Source: Coenobita brevimanus (taxonomy: Eukaryota > Arthropoda > Malacostraca > Decapoda > Coenobitidae). Taken from it: DNA of 64,000 nt. The notes below the pieces were generated by a model that was given only the letters and a program-made list of their open reading frames with translations, made no database searches and was not told the DNA's origin. Numbering within the stretch: position 1 is the first letter of the stretch; each line of letters begins with the position of its first letter. The stretch covers positions 11,892,235 to 11,956,234 of the forward strand of contig CM064681.1 of NCBI GenBank assembly GCA_032717465.1. The letters are read 5' to 3'. Shown in pieces: positions 39,864 through 51,507 of this stretch. A program made the position numbers and the translations under genes.

Positions 39864-40517
39864 GGTAAAAATTGGCTGCCATGTAAGATAACTGTTCCTC
39901 TACCATCCCCCAGGCTATCAAGGCTATACACTCACTCCCCCCCCCCCTCATACTCGCTCTGCCTCACTCTGCCTGTGTGCCTCACCCAGTGCTGTACATA
40001 ATGAAGGCATTTTGTAAATATTTTCATGTAAGAGTAAGTTGTAAATATTTTCTTGTAAGTCTAAAGATTATATAGTGAAGTCAAGTTGTAAATACCTTCT
40101 TGTAAGTGCCAGGACTGTACGTAATGAAGTCAGGTTGTACCTATCTTCAATAAGTGTAAGATAATGCATTCACAGTGAGAAAGACATGCAAATTGTGATA
40201 GATGCTGAAGTAATAAGTGATCAGAAAAGTGTATTGAACAATGCTATACCTCCCCAGCATAAATACCTGAGCGTAGGTTACATAGAAAAGGGTTTTCTCT
40301 CACGTACGTGGTGAGCGTGAGAGAGCGGCTATACCTGTACACGAGTATGCAGGACTGAATAAAACCGATTTCTGACCCTCGGTGAGCATTTTAATGGCGA
40401 AATTCGTTGATTCCACATCAAAATCTACCAATTTAGCCAAAAAAAAAAAAAAAAAAGTCAAAAATTGGCCGGCACTGGGGTGACCCAGAGGGCTAAAAAT
40501 AGCCGTCACGCGGCGGG
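39864..40517. mobile_element. MITE-P1, right part only (U3)
   Basis: Collinear with the U1 and U2 copies and ending at TTAA (40,518-40,521). It has an expanded poly(A) run near 40,440 compared with U1. Confidence 0.85.
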
Positions 40518-40551
40518 TTAAACAGCAATGAAGATATGACACAACCCTGTT

Positions 40552-41584
40552 TCATCCCACATTGAGATCAAAGAACTCACTCAGGTCACCATTCACTCTC
40601 ACCGTAGCCCTAGCTCCTTTGTACATACTCTTCACAGCATTCAACAGTTTCCCCTCCACTCCATATATCCTTAATACCTTCCACATACCTTGCCTATCTA
40701 TTCTGTCATAAGCTTTCTCCAAGTCCATGAAGGCAGGACACACTTTCTTCCCCTTCTCTAGCTACTTCTCCACAAAACATCTTGGAACAAATCTCTAATC
40801 TACACACCCTTTTCCCTTCCTAAATCCCCCTTGTTCTTCTCCAACTAGCTCCTGTGTCATATGCCTGACCCTATCAATGAGTATTCTACCATATATTTTT
40901 CCAGTCACACTATGAAGGCAAATACCCCTATGGTTACCACATACTTCTCTCTTCCCTTTTCCTTTGTATAAAACAACAATTATACCTGATTTCCAGTCCT
41001 CTGGAACCCTTCCCTCTTCGCCGGCCAATCTACACAACTTCCATATCCACTCCACAACAATCTCACCCCCATACCTCAGCATTTCACCATACACTCCATC
41101 AATTCCTGGGGCCTTTCCAATCTTTATTTTCTCCATTGCTGCCACTGCTTTCACCCTACTCATCTCTTCCTCTCTCCTCACATCTCTACTTCTTCCAGCC
41201 ATTCCCCAACCACTTATACTCGCACTGCTCTCACTCTCTACATTCAACAAATCCACAAAGTGCTCCTTCCATCTTTTCAATTTCTCTCTCTTCTCCACCA
41301 ACAATCTATTATTCCTATCTTTCACTCTCATACTATTTCCCCTTTCACACTGCCTTACTTTCCTTACATCTTTCCAAAACAATTTCTTACACACCCCTCC
41401 ATTTCACACTCAGATTCCTCCCAAATTCTTTATCCACTTTCTTCTTTCTCTCCTTCACCAGTCTCTTCACTTCCTTTCTCCTGCTCACATATACCTCCCT
41501 CTTCTCTCTCTCATCTTCTTCCCTACCTCTACTCGCTAGCCGTTCACTATAAGCCTTCTTCTTTTGTTCCACAGCTCGTTTCAC
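40552..41584 (-). pseudogene. LINE-B4 linker and RT N-terminal part
   Basis: Carries the same two nonsense codons as U1 and U2, in the GCVD-stop and VEK-stop positions near 40,795 and 40,765. FMDLEKAYDRIDRQG is present near 40,700 with the ancestral Glu. A frameshift lies near 41,390 (KWRGV versus KWRES). Confidence 0.85.
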
Positions 41585-41608
41585 CTCATCATTCCACCAT
41601 GCTGTCCC

Positions 41609-42477
41609 TTACACATCCATGCATCTCCTCCTCACTGCACAAACCACCTCACATGCTGCACGTATCTTTTCCGTGTATATCTTACATACGTCTTCCACCC
41701 CTTCCATCTGCTCTAACTCATACCTTCCCAATCTTTCTTCCACTATGCTCTTATACTCTTCCATTTTCTCACAATCTTGCAACTTCTCCACTCTTTTCAC
41801 AGGAGCTGTTTCCTCCTGTCTTCCCGTTCGTCTCTTCACCCATTTTCTTTGCAGCCTTACCTTGGCCATCACTATGTGATGGTCCGAGACTCCATTCACC
41901 CACCCTCTCCACACTCTTGCATCCAACGCTTGTCTTCTCATTCGCTCATCCACACATACATAGTCTGTCATTGCCCTTTGTTCATCAAGTTCACCATCCA
42001 TCCTCCTCATTACTCTCCATGTATACCTGTGGATCATCTTATGCCGATAGTAGGTGTTAGCTATTGCCATCCCCTTACCAGCACAGATGTCCACCAAAGC
42101 TCTACCATTCCCATCTAAATCAATTGGCACACCCCACTGACCAACCACTCCGACCACTCGTACATTCCCAACTTTGCCATTCATGTCTCCAATCAAAAGT
42201 ATTCTCTCGCTCCTCTCAAATTTGTTCATACATGCTTCTACATTCACCCAAAACTCATCTTTCACTCTAGCAACTCTGTCGGTGCATATGCACATACAAT
42301 CGCCCGCCCTTGTATACCTACTTTCATCCTCACCCATACAATCCTTCCATCCACTGTTCCATACTCTCTTATATTCTCCTTCCACTTCTTGCATATCATC
42401 AGACATACTCCCTCTCTTGCCCTCTCATTCTCATTAACTACCGCACATATACCTAAATCATATTCCAACTCTCTCAC
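41609..42477 (-). pseudogene. LINE-B4 endonuclease and linker
   Basis: The frame 42,406-41,609 is continuous from the endonuclease through the linker (265 codons): LIGDMNGKVGN, MAIANTYYRHKMIHRYTW, AMTDYVCVDERMRRQALDAR, GVSDHHIVMAKVRLQRKWV and the linker to CMDV. The GVSDHHIV Asp-His pair is the expected C-terminal catalytic strand of the nuclease fold, broken in U1 and U2 by a deletion. The N-terminal piece (42,477-42,262) is in another frame. Confidence 0.82.
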
Positions 42478-42761
42478 CCTTTCACCACCACCATTTAGTT
42501 TCAGTCAATCCATATATATCCACTCTTGCATCCTCAAGCACCTGAACAATCTCTCTCTCTTTCACTTCATCATTCACTCCTTTCACATTCCATGTCCCCA
42601 CTCTCAGAATGTCCTTTGTCCGTTCGTTAGTCATCAACGTATGGTCCGTCCTGGTCCAAGGCGCTCTATTTGCTTGTTTAGTTAGTTCTTTTTCCGGGGT
42701 GGGGGACTAACCCACCACCAACCCTTTTAGTCGCCTCGTACGATAAGCAGGGATACTCGCT

Positions 42762-42762
42762 G

Positions 42763-42847
<85 letters not shown>

Positions 42848-42848
42848 C

Positions 42849-42906
<58 letters not shown>
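42762..42906. repeat. (TA)n(GT)n microsatellite of U3
   Basis: About 80 bp TA, a short TACATACATA bridge, and about 55 bp GT. Confidence 0.96.
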
Positions 42907-42909
<3 letters not shown>

Positions 42910-43197
42910 CCCGCACAAAAATTAATCGCCACCTTAGGAAGTGATGGTCGTGAAAATGAGCAACTTTCCCAGACACACACGAATCTGCAAATGTAGTGCC
43001 TCAAAACATGTACCACCCAGTAAGTGAATCTTTCTGCATTTTTGAATTCTAATAATTACCAACGATAATACTTGCACTTATAGTTAAAGGATGCCTCATG
43101 TATCACAATGCTTCATCCATATTTCGGGATGGTACATGCTTTAAGAGTGCCGAGTAATTTTTGTGCTGGTGTATATATATGTATATAATTAAAAAAT

Positions 43198-43242
<45 letters not shown>

Positions 43243-44040
43243 TTATTTGCACATAATCATTTAATAACATGGCCTTGCAAAGTGTATCATATTGCCTAGA
43301 TATGTGTGAAATTTTCATGTGTCCTGCAAAATCAACACTTTAATACAATATTTTAATAGTTCCTTGATATTACTTTAGTTCAGGCAAAAGATATATGACA
43401 CGTCATAACTGCAACATTATGTAATACCTGTCGTAGTAGCACATCAATATTCTATTGGAATATGAAATATTCTTTGAATTCTAAAGAGTGACTTGTGGAC
43501 ACAGGGGTAAGGGTATTAGCTCGTTCGAACGTCAGTCATCCAAATGAGGCGGGAACTTGGATGGTGTCACTCGATGGAGCAGACAAATTTTCGAATTTAC
43601 TTGAAAGCGTTTTGCTCTCGGATCACTTTACATCTTGCTTTCTACTTTCACATCGTCGGTAAATGTTCTGCCTCTTTAGCTTCGACCAACCAGAGTTACA
43701 ACAGCTGTGACAAGATATGGGCTGCGAGATATTTAAAAGTGACGGGTGACACTATAACCTCTTCTTCCCTCGTGTATACCTGTCGTTTGTCCTATTTCAG
43801 GGAATGATATATATCATTGCAGCTCCAGTGTCTTATTAAGTTTAATTTTACATACCGTAATATCGCAGTATTTACTTTAATTTGGCGGAAAATGGGAAAA
43901 TATCAAAGAACTCATAAAACTTTGTCTGAAGGTGTTGATTTGGCAGGAAAAATGAAAATTTCTCAAGTATCTATGCCATCTATTAGTCTCTGTAAGACAT
44001 CGTTTTCGAATTAGTATATGTATAAAACTATTGTGTATAT
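42907..44040. other. Array spacer of U3, non-coding
   Basis: Collinear with the U1 and U2 spacers. It contains an interrupted (GA)n tract at 43,199-43,241 and the open 87-codon frame at 43,544-43,807. Confidence 0.7.
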
Positions 44041-44058
44041 ATACAGTATATATATACA

Positions 44059-44115
<57 letters not shown>
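44041..44115. repeat. (TA)n abutting mariner M5 left end
   Basis: TA tract with two TACAGTATA interruptions, as before M1. Confidence 0.93.
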
Positions 44116-44118
<3 letters not shown>

Positions 44119-44974
44119 GGTGTTGCAGAAATACCTTTCAATAATCTCAGAACTAATAGTTCTAACAATAATAAATGCACTATACTGTATGATGGTATGA
44201 GGGATTCTGCATAATTACCGAGATATTGGACATCAATAAGTAAGTCTAAGGGATAATAACTAGAAAACTACCATCACCTCAATTATTTTATTCTGACGTG
44301 GATTCATGACATTTTGAGCCCTACGCTACCTTGAATAAGATGAATAATGAACCTTGAGCAGATCATAGTGCTTCATGTTTTTTAAACCGGATAAAGGTAC
44401 ACCAAATGTTGCCGATGTGAGAAGCCGGTACACAACGGGTAAGTACCAGCAGTCTAGAAGAAGCACCAGACATGGAAGCATATATTTTTGCCGATTACAC
44501 GGACATGCTTCTTACCTTAGGTGCAGCGGAAGGAAATGCATCCGAAGCATTAAGGATGTATGGAGAACGTTTCGAAACCAGAGGCTGCCATCTCGACCTA
44601 CATTCCTCTCTGTTGAAAGACGACTACTGGAAACCGGCACACTGAACGCACGTCCATTAGACAGAGGAAGGCCACGTAATGGACAACTACTTGATGCAAA
44701 AAAAAAGACATTCTTGAAGATCTGTCTACACGCACTCGTCGACTTGGTGCGAGATTTGATATTGATCATGCAACTGTATGGCGGATTGTACACAGGAGTG
44801 GTCTGCACCCATACTATCACCAAAATGTCCATGCACTGAGTGAACGTGATTATCTCCCACGAATGGTGTTTTGCCGATGGCTTCTTAGTCAACAGAGAGA
44901 GAACAACGGTTTTACTGTACTCGTATTATTTACTGATGAGGGTACACTCACAAGAGACGGCATGGTAAACGTAC

Positions 44975-44977
<3 letters not shown>

Positions 44978-45012
<35 letters not shown>
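44978..45012. repeat. (CA)n inside M5 transposase
   Basis: Same codon position as the CA tracts in M1-M4 (23,485; 29,757; 31,578; 38,825). Confidence 0.93.
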
Positions 45013-45014
<2 letters not shown>

Positions 45015-45277
45015 GGCAGCGGAAACTCCACATGCAACAACAACTACCTGACATCAGGAACAATTTTCGATCAATATTTGGGTAGGTATTCATGATGACC
45101 ATTTAGCTGGACTTTTCTGCTACCTGAACGACTGACAGCCAATAAGTACACCAGGTTCCTTCAGGATGATGTACACATACTGCATGTGGATGTGCCCCTC
45201 AGGACCCGTAACCAAATGTGGTTCATGCGTGATGGGGCTCCACCTCACTTCGCATGTGCTACGAGGGACTACCTTAA

Positions 45278-47229
45278 CCCCTTAACCGCGGGGCGTCACT
45301 TTCGTGACGCTTGGGAGCAAGGGATCATACCGCGGGGCGTCGCTTTTGTGATTCTGTGTTATTTTGAATTCACTCGGGCTTCCAAGTGGGGGCTTGTATC
45401 ATCTATCAGTACTGCCAATGTTCAACACTAGTCAGCACTCCTAATCTCATCTGTACTCCCATCCATTGTTGACAATTTAGCCATTTCTCCCCGTTCTTCA
45501 CTCTCCTCCCTACCCCCCCTCCATTACCCTATCCTCTCGCCTGCCCGGCCGTGCTACGCTAAGTAAATCTTCCCTGTAATTTTTCACTGATTTCATCCAT
45601 TGAAATAAGCCCTATGTCCTATTCTTATACCAAATAATATATACAAGAAAGAAATAAGGTAAGTGAGAGTGCCAAACACCTGGAATTGGCTAATTATCAC
45701 CTGGCAACAACTCACATGCACTCGTTCGCTAATTTTTGCTGTTTTTTTCCCCTTGAAATATGCCGTATAATCTATTTTCGTAATAAATATACATGTAAGG
45801 AGGGAAGGGAGAAGCCTAAGTGATATTTACATTCACCTGGAACTACCTAATTTATAATGTATTGTCTAGATTTCCTGCCAATCATTTTAGTGCTAGACAA
45901 AGCTGTTTCAAGAGCTAACATTGGTAGCTCTGAATATCTCCTAAGTAGGCCTCTAATCTATTTTCGTAATAAATATACATGTAAGGAGGGAAGGGAGAAG
46001 CCTAAGTGATATTTACATTCACCTGGAACTACCTAATTTATAATGTATTGTCTAGATTTCCTGCCAATCATTTCAGTGCTAGACATAGCTGTTTCAAGAC
46101 CTAACATTGGTAGCTCTGAATAACCCCTAAGCAGGCCTCCACCCCGGCCCTCCGTTATCAGTTTACTCTCATCTTCCGAAGCGAGGGTACGTATGTTTCT
46201 TCTTGCTGACTTCAAGGCCTTTTTTCACCCCCATGCAAAGGGCCCTGTGACCTTTACCCCCTACTAAACCTCGTGTGGAAAGAGGTAAAGGGCTGACAAT
46301 TGATAAAAGAGTGACTACGATCTTTCTATTGAGTAAAACAGTGCAAGTGGAATTGTAAATAATGTGTAAACAGCAAGTGAAAGTAATGAATGTAAATATA
46401 CGTGAACAATGGAAAATAGTTTTATAAGTTACTTCAAGTGACAGTGCATAACACAGTGTAAATAAAATAGAAATGTAAATAACGTAAATAAAATAGAGAA
46501 CGTAAATAGAAATGTAAATGAGTAGTATTATAAGAATACGAGTATATACCCTAGGAGTAATGAAAGTGAAAGTTTCACTCTAGCATGTCTGAATGCTATG
46601 AGTTATTAGAGTGAAGATGAAAGTGACATTCACTCTCAATGCCAGTATACAGGACGAGAAAGTGAATGCTACGTATTTTACTGAAAGAAATTGAATCCCT
46701 ACAGTGACAATAAACTAACACTACTGAAGGAAACTTATGGATAAAGACTGTAGATATATATAAGTGTTATATAGTAATAGAAATATAAAGTGTGAGGGGT
46801 TTTATGATTAATAAATGATAGAGTACCAAGAGCGAACTAGTGCCAGTGCGACGATCAGACGCGCTCGTATTTTCCATTGCTTTCACAGTGTTTTTTTTTT
46901 TAGTATGGATCCCAAACTACTTGAAAATTGTAGAATAGTGTTTATAGTGTTTGTATCTGGCTGTGGTAATCATATTACGGGTTGTCGGGAAGTGTAAAGT
47001 GGAGACTTCGTTACCCTACTTCAGAGGTCTCCACAAGTCCTACGGTAACCGACGAAGGCTCAACAATCATTCCAGGAGAAAGCTGAAGGTATGTGCCATA
47101 AGCATATGTAATTTTATTATTCTAGGACTAATAACTGATTTTTGGCAAATATTTTTTGAGAGTCTGTCGGAGCCCAAATAACCCCGCGGGACACGCAAGT
47201 CATTGGTAAAGAAGCCCGCGGTGTAGGGG
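45278..47229. mobile_element. Non-autonomous TTAA element, 1.95 kb
   Basis: Flanked by TTAA at 45,274-45,277 and 47,230-47,233. The ends are imperfect inverted repeats: left CCCCTTAACCGCGGGGCGTC, right (reversed) CCCCTACACCGCGGGCTTCT. The left end carries a perfect hairpin (GCGTCAC TTTC GTGACGC) and a second CCGCGGGGCGTC copy near 45,331. It has no transposase ORF. TTAA specificity and CCC ends suggest the piggyBac superfamily, in a family distinct from MITE-P1. It contains a 186-bp tandem duplication. Confidence 0.85.
45768..46139. repeat. 186-bp tandem duplication in TTAA element
   Basis: Two copies (45,768-45,953 and 45,954-46,139) starting TAATCTATTTTCGTAATAAA, differing at several positions near their 3' ends. 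Confidence 0.88.
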
Positions 47230-47725
47230 TTAATGTTTGGTACCCTGACAAGTGGATTGGGCGTGGTTGTCCTGTCGCATGGGCACCTAGATCACCTGAC
47301 CTAAATCAACTTGACTTGAATCTTTGGGGTCATCTGAAGAGCAGGGTATACGCAACACGAATCAACACCAGTGAAGCACTGTGGCACCGAGTTCAAAATG
47401 GTTCCAGGGATGTCCGTAACACACCAGGGGTATTTGAACGAGTACGCCAGTTGCTTGTGCTCTGTGCCCAAGCTTGTATTAACAAGGGAGGGAGAAATTT
47501 CTAGCATCTGTTGTAAATACACTCCAGATGTCATAAAATCCATGTCAGAATAAAATGACTGAGGTAATGATAGTTTTCTCGTTTTTTATCCCCTAGACTT
47601 ATTTATTTAATGTAAAATGTCCAATATCTATTAAATTATGCAGAATCCCTCATACTATCATACAGTACAGTGCATTTATTATTGTTAGAGCTATTCGTTC
47701 TGATATTATTGAAAGGTATTTCTGC

Positions 47726-47904
<179 letters not shown>

Positions 47905-47934
47905 GGTAGGTGGGGACGGTTACCAACCACACTC

Positions 47935-48196
47935 GATGTAGTGTTGCTCTCGGGTGTCTGCCGTTTCCTCTCTTCCATCCTTCTTTCCTTCCATCCTCTT
48001 CTGTCTTTCTTTCCTTCATGATTTCCTTCTCCTTCTGCCTACGGGTGGCTTTACACTCTCTCTTCTGTCTTTCTTTCCTTCATTCTTTCCTTTTCCTTCT
48101 GCCTGTGGGTGACTCTACACTGAGTGACAAGCCAAATGGTTTCCTGTACATCAGGAAACCATTTATTATGCTGGGTGGTAACCATATAACCAAATT
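47935..48196. other. Post-array flank with short tandem repeat
   Basis: CT-rich sequence in which TTCTGTCTTTCTTTCCTTCA and the following roughly 60 bp (through CTTCTGCCT...GGGTG) occur twice. It is the unduplicated right flank of the array. No gene seen. Confidence 0.6.
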
Positions 48197-48400
48197 ATGG
48201 CACCTGGTGGTTTAGTTGGTAATTATTGCGCTCCTGTCGGATCGAGCCGGTGAAGGATTATATACAAGGGGTGGTTGGGGTTGATTGCTCATGTAATGCC
48301 ACTCAGGGATGAGTGAGGCTGGTCACTCTCATCTTAAATGTAGAAACTAACTGCCTTGCCCCAGGCTTCAACGCTCCTCATGGGGCAATGTAGGATTGGA
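48197..48400 (+). mobile_element. tRNA-derived SINE (SINE-T1)
   Basis: The head has an A-box-like TGGTTTAGTTGG at about 48,207 and a B-box-like GGATCGAGCC at about 48,238. The body runs to CTCATGGGGCAATGTAGGAT and a GGATGAT tail before (AT)n. A collinear 3' half recurs antisense at 51,141-51,240. The 5' head in TGG... form suggests origin from a tRNA gene, but I cannot name the isotype. Confidence 0.7.

Positions 48401-48457
<57 letters not shown>
48401..48457. repeat. (AT)n microsatellite at SINE-T1 tail
   Basis: About 57 bp of AT, directly followed by the 5S-derived SINE. Confidence 0.95.
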
Positions 48458-48461
<4 letters not shown>

Positions 48462-48661
48462 GAGCAATTAAGCAACGTTGGGTCTGGTTAGTACTTGGAT
48501 GGGTGACCGCCTGGGAACACCAGATGCTGTTGGCATCCCTACGTGTCATGTGGGGTTGGTGGAGGATTAGTGCCCCTCCCTGTAAAACAATTAACTCTAA
48601 GCCCTTGGCCACCCCGTTTGGGATACATGGCGTCTGGCATTTTTTTTTTTTTTTTTTTTTT
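48458..48661 (+). mobile_element. 5S rRNA-derived SINE (copy 1)
   Basis: Positions 48,467-48,538 are clearly 5S rRNA: TTAAGCAACGTTGGGTCTGG, TTAGTACTTGGATGGGTGAC and CGCCTGGGAACACC, the internal control region used by TFIIIA/Pol III. A non-5S body follows (CATGTGGGGTTGGTGGAGGA) and a tail TGGCCACCCCGTTTGGGATA / GGCGTCTGGCA, then poly(T). The tail matches the LINE-B 3' end. It begins about where the 5S internal control region begins, so the 5' half of 5S is absent. It is not a functional 5S gene. Confidence 0.88.
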
Positions 48662-49599
48662 CATTGCTAAGCGGATGTTACACCTACATAAGGAAAAGCT
48701 GTTTAAAATTTGTCGTATCTGTAAATGCACTCAGATAACTAATTAACTGCATGTTTACAAAACCTTAAGATTCTTTTCTTCTCAGACGAGATCAAATAGA
48801 CATTAGTTGTCACCCATGTGCCAGCATATCGCCTGGTGCTTTTCCCCATAACTTTCTTCAGTGTCCCACATTCTTCTTTCTTACTGATCCAGTCCTTTAT
48901 TGTCTTTCTTCTTCTCCCAGTCAAGTTACAACCACAAGTACAACCATTGCTTACATTGTATATACTTGTAATCAGATCTTCATTAAGAGTCTCTCTCCTC
49001 CTGATTGCTTTCTTTCTACACTTTCATTCACCCTTTGGTTTCCTCTTTGTGAGCAGCCTCACCCAAACTGCATGTACCTTTGTAGGAAGTAGTAGGAAAA
49101 CAGCAGGACTGTAGTAGGAAAACGTGGAAAAACAAGAAGAGATAGAGGATATTCTAAGAGATAATGGGATTATGCGAGGTATGGACTATGTGGAAGTAAA
49201 GCACTTCATGAAGGATAGAGATGGATCGATATACACGTAATATGTGTGGAGACGCAAGCTTAATATGTTGCATTTTTTTTTTTTTTTCCCATCGACGGAG
49301 TTCTTTCTGTTCCACGTTCATTATGATTCACGCCTACAATTTTTTTGAAAGGTTGAATGAAGAGGATACGAATTTGTAGCCTATTTCACCTCTAGCACTG
49401 TTCATTCCTTCATTTTTGTAGATGATGATGGAGTTCTTCTTGTGCTGTTTCATTTACTCTTCTCGATTTAATACGTGCATGACTGTTTATGGGTTTAACA
49501 GCTCGTTCACTTAGGTTCAGTAGCCTGTTTACCACAAAGTTTTACGTGTCATCACCAGCTCTTAATACCCACCATCCGACCTCAGTACGTACTAAAGCT
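48662..49599. other. No gene recognised
   Basis: AT-rich and pyrimidine-rich sequence including a poly(T) run near 49,275. No supported feature. Confidence 0.45.
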
Positions 49600-49745
49600 G
49601 TTTTCGTGTATGACTGGTGCATTGGCATTACCGGGGACTTTTTGTGTTACTAACTCTCAAGAAAGAGCAGTAAATTTTGTGTTACGGAATTTCAGTTTTT
49701 CAGACTGTTCCTTGCTCCACTATGGGCACAAATTCTCACTGTTTT
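49600..49745 (-). mobile_element. Degenerate SINE-F fragment
   Basis: Matches the antisense SINE at 59,195-59,530 in pieces: ACTGGTGCATTGGCATTACC versus ACTGGTGTATTGGTATTAGC, and CAGACTGTTCCTTGCTCC versus TAGACTGTTCCCTGCCCC. The tRNA-like head is not recognisable. Confidence 0.55.
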
Positions 49746-49872
49746 AGACATTAGACGATCACTAACAACCTGGCTTCATCCGCCGGGTGTAAATTTTCAT
49801 TATAAACAAATACAGTAATGGTTCAGTCAAACAGCATCTAACTAACAAAAAGTTTTGAGTGGCTTATATATG

Positions 49873-49910
<38 letters not shown>
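49873..49910. repeat. (CT)n microsatellite
   Basis: About 38 bp of CT. Confidence 0.95.
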
Positions 49911-49913
<3 letters not shown>

Positions 49914-51140
49914 CCAGGTATGTTATTTAATATTTTCACATCCTGTGATAAATTTTACATTAAATGTTTTGCTGTTCCAGTATATGAGTTCTATTTTATT
50001 ATTTCTTCCATCACATAGTCCCTTTCTTGTCCACATTAAAGTTTTATTAGAAAGTAGTTATATATTCATCATCCCGATATTCATTTCTGAAAGTAAATAG
50101 TCAGTTTGTGTTTTACTTTCGGTTTATTCAGTCCAAAGTGCCCAGCAGTCGTCACAAGTGCAGTACCGTCTTTAATTTAGTTTTGCATTTTAATTTCCCG
50201 ACACAAACGTCTTCAGAGTTTTGTGTTTCTCCATGGCTTAGGATCGTCAGAAAACATATTAGACTAACCCTCATCAAATAATTTTTCAGCATGTCTTTAG
50301 ATAATCATATTCTCGGCAGAATTCACTATAATTAGTACATGTGATATCCATTCATTTAAGGACACCAGGGGCTGATACAATAAGTAGATCTCATTAATGG
50401 TTTTAAATATTGGTGACATACGGAGAAACGTGGTTGTGCAGAGATTAGTATGGGTAAAATGGAAGAAAAAATGAAAAGAATGGTGGAAATTAGTTATATA
50501 AATTTCAGAGTGGAAAACTATTTTTGAAAGTGTTACAAGATATGGCTATAAAGGTGAAAGTGGGATGAATGAAAATACTGTAGAAGAAAATTTAGGAGCA
50601 CATAGAAAGCCTACCTAGAAGAAAAATGGCTGAATTGGTTCAAGGTGAGAGTAGGGCAGTGATAAATCATTTTATTGCTGAGGCACAACAGCCGAAATAG
50701 CTGCGTAAGAAAGTGACGCTGTCGGAAAGAATATGAGATGTGAAAAATGTTGAAGAATGCAAAGACAACTAATAATGTTGAGGTATACCGAGAAATTGTT
50801 AGAACGTATGGCAATGACTAACCCGAAAAATGAGATATAAGAAAAAAGATGGAGCACTCTCGTTATAGTGAAGTGAAAAAAAAACTCTGAGTATACCTTT
50901 GTGTGGCATATGGGTGATCGAAGTAAATTTGTACTTATTATTGTGGAAATGAGCTGTTGAGTGTTGTAAGTATTAAAAAAAAAATAGTAAGGACGTTTTG
51001 ATGCTAAGGAATATTGTATTGTATTGTGAATGCATAGTGCTGCAAATGAAGAGAACAGTTTAATATTAGAAAAGCATGCGCGTGCTACTGATAATTAACT
51101 TAGTCATGTAAATAAACATAATAAGCCATATTGGTTTTTA
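49911..51140. other. No gene recognised
   Basis: AT-rich interval. Short open stretches carry no recognisable motif. It may be an old, unrecognisable LINE, but I cannot support that. Confidence 0.45.
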
Positions 51141-51240
51141 TCCACCCATCCATCATCCAACCCTACGTTGCCCCATGAGAAGTGTAGGAGCCCGGAGCTA
51201 GGCAAGATGATCCTGACATTTAAGATGAGAGTGAACTGGT
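51141..51240 (-). mobile_element. SINE-T 3' fragment
   Basis: Antisense match to the last roughly 90 bp of SINE-T1 (CATCCAACCCTACGTTGCCC and the CTTAAATGT...CTCATC segment in reverse), with a CCATC-type tail. Confidence 0.7.
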
Positions 51241-51507
51241 TTTATGTAATACTGTAAATCTATATTTCACTTAAATGTCAGATAATGTGGAAAAATATCA
51301 TAGTGTGGCAGTGCTGTCTTTGAACATAGGCAAACTATGTTACGACAGAGAGAGAAATTTTCGTGCATACACCTTGTGTGATGAAATATTTAGAATAATA
51401 ACGGTATCACAGTTGCAGGAATACAGTAGAATATAGGCTGACCTCCACTGTTGAATGGAATTCCAAGCACTCATTTATAACGGGTTGCACTATTCACCAC
51501 CTCGTCT

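Larger units (their letters stand above)
40522..42761 (-). mobile_element. LINE-B copy 4, 5' part only (U3)
   Basis: Antisense LINE-B from its 5' end near 42,761 to the MITE insertion point. Collinear with U1 and U2. Confidence 0.85.
44375..47504 (+). pseudogene. M5 transposase, broken and interrupted
   Basis: Lesions: 9 A residues near 44,700 cause a frameshift. A (CA)n insertion of about 35 bp lies at 44,978-45,012. Just after it, the codon before GHQEQF-equivalent sequence is TGA (ACCTGACATC instead of ACGGGACATC) near 45,047. The TTAA element splits RDYLN at 45,274. The C-terminal piece is 47,230-47,505, ending with a TAG that truncates the usual NFEHLL. Confidence 0.85.

Noticed and set aside
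46815..46997. Possible small gene inside the 1.95-kb TTAA element
   Set aside because: The 60-codon frame has no recognisable transposase or other motif, and the element looks non-autonomous.
48467..48538. Possible functional 5S rRNA gene
   Set aside because: Only the internal-control half of 5S is present, followed by a non-5S body and a LINE-like tail, and an almost identical copy with the same start occurs at 58,311. It is a SINE.
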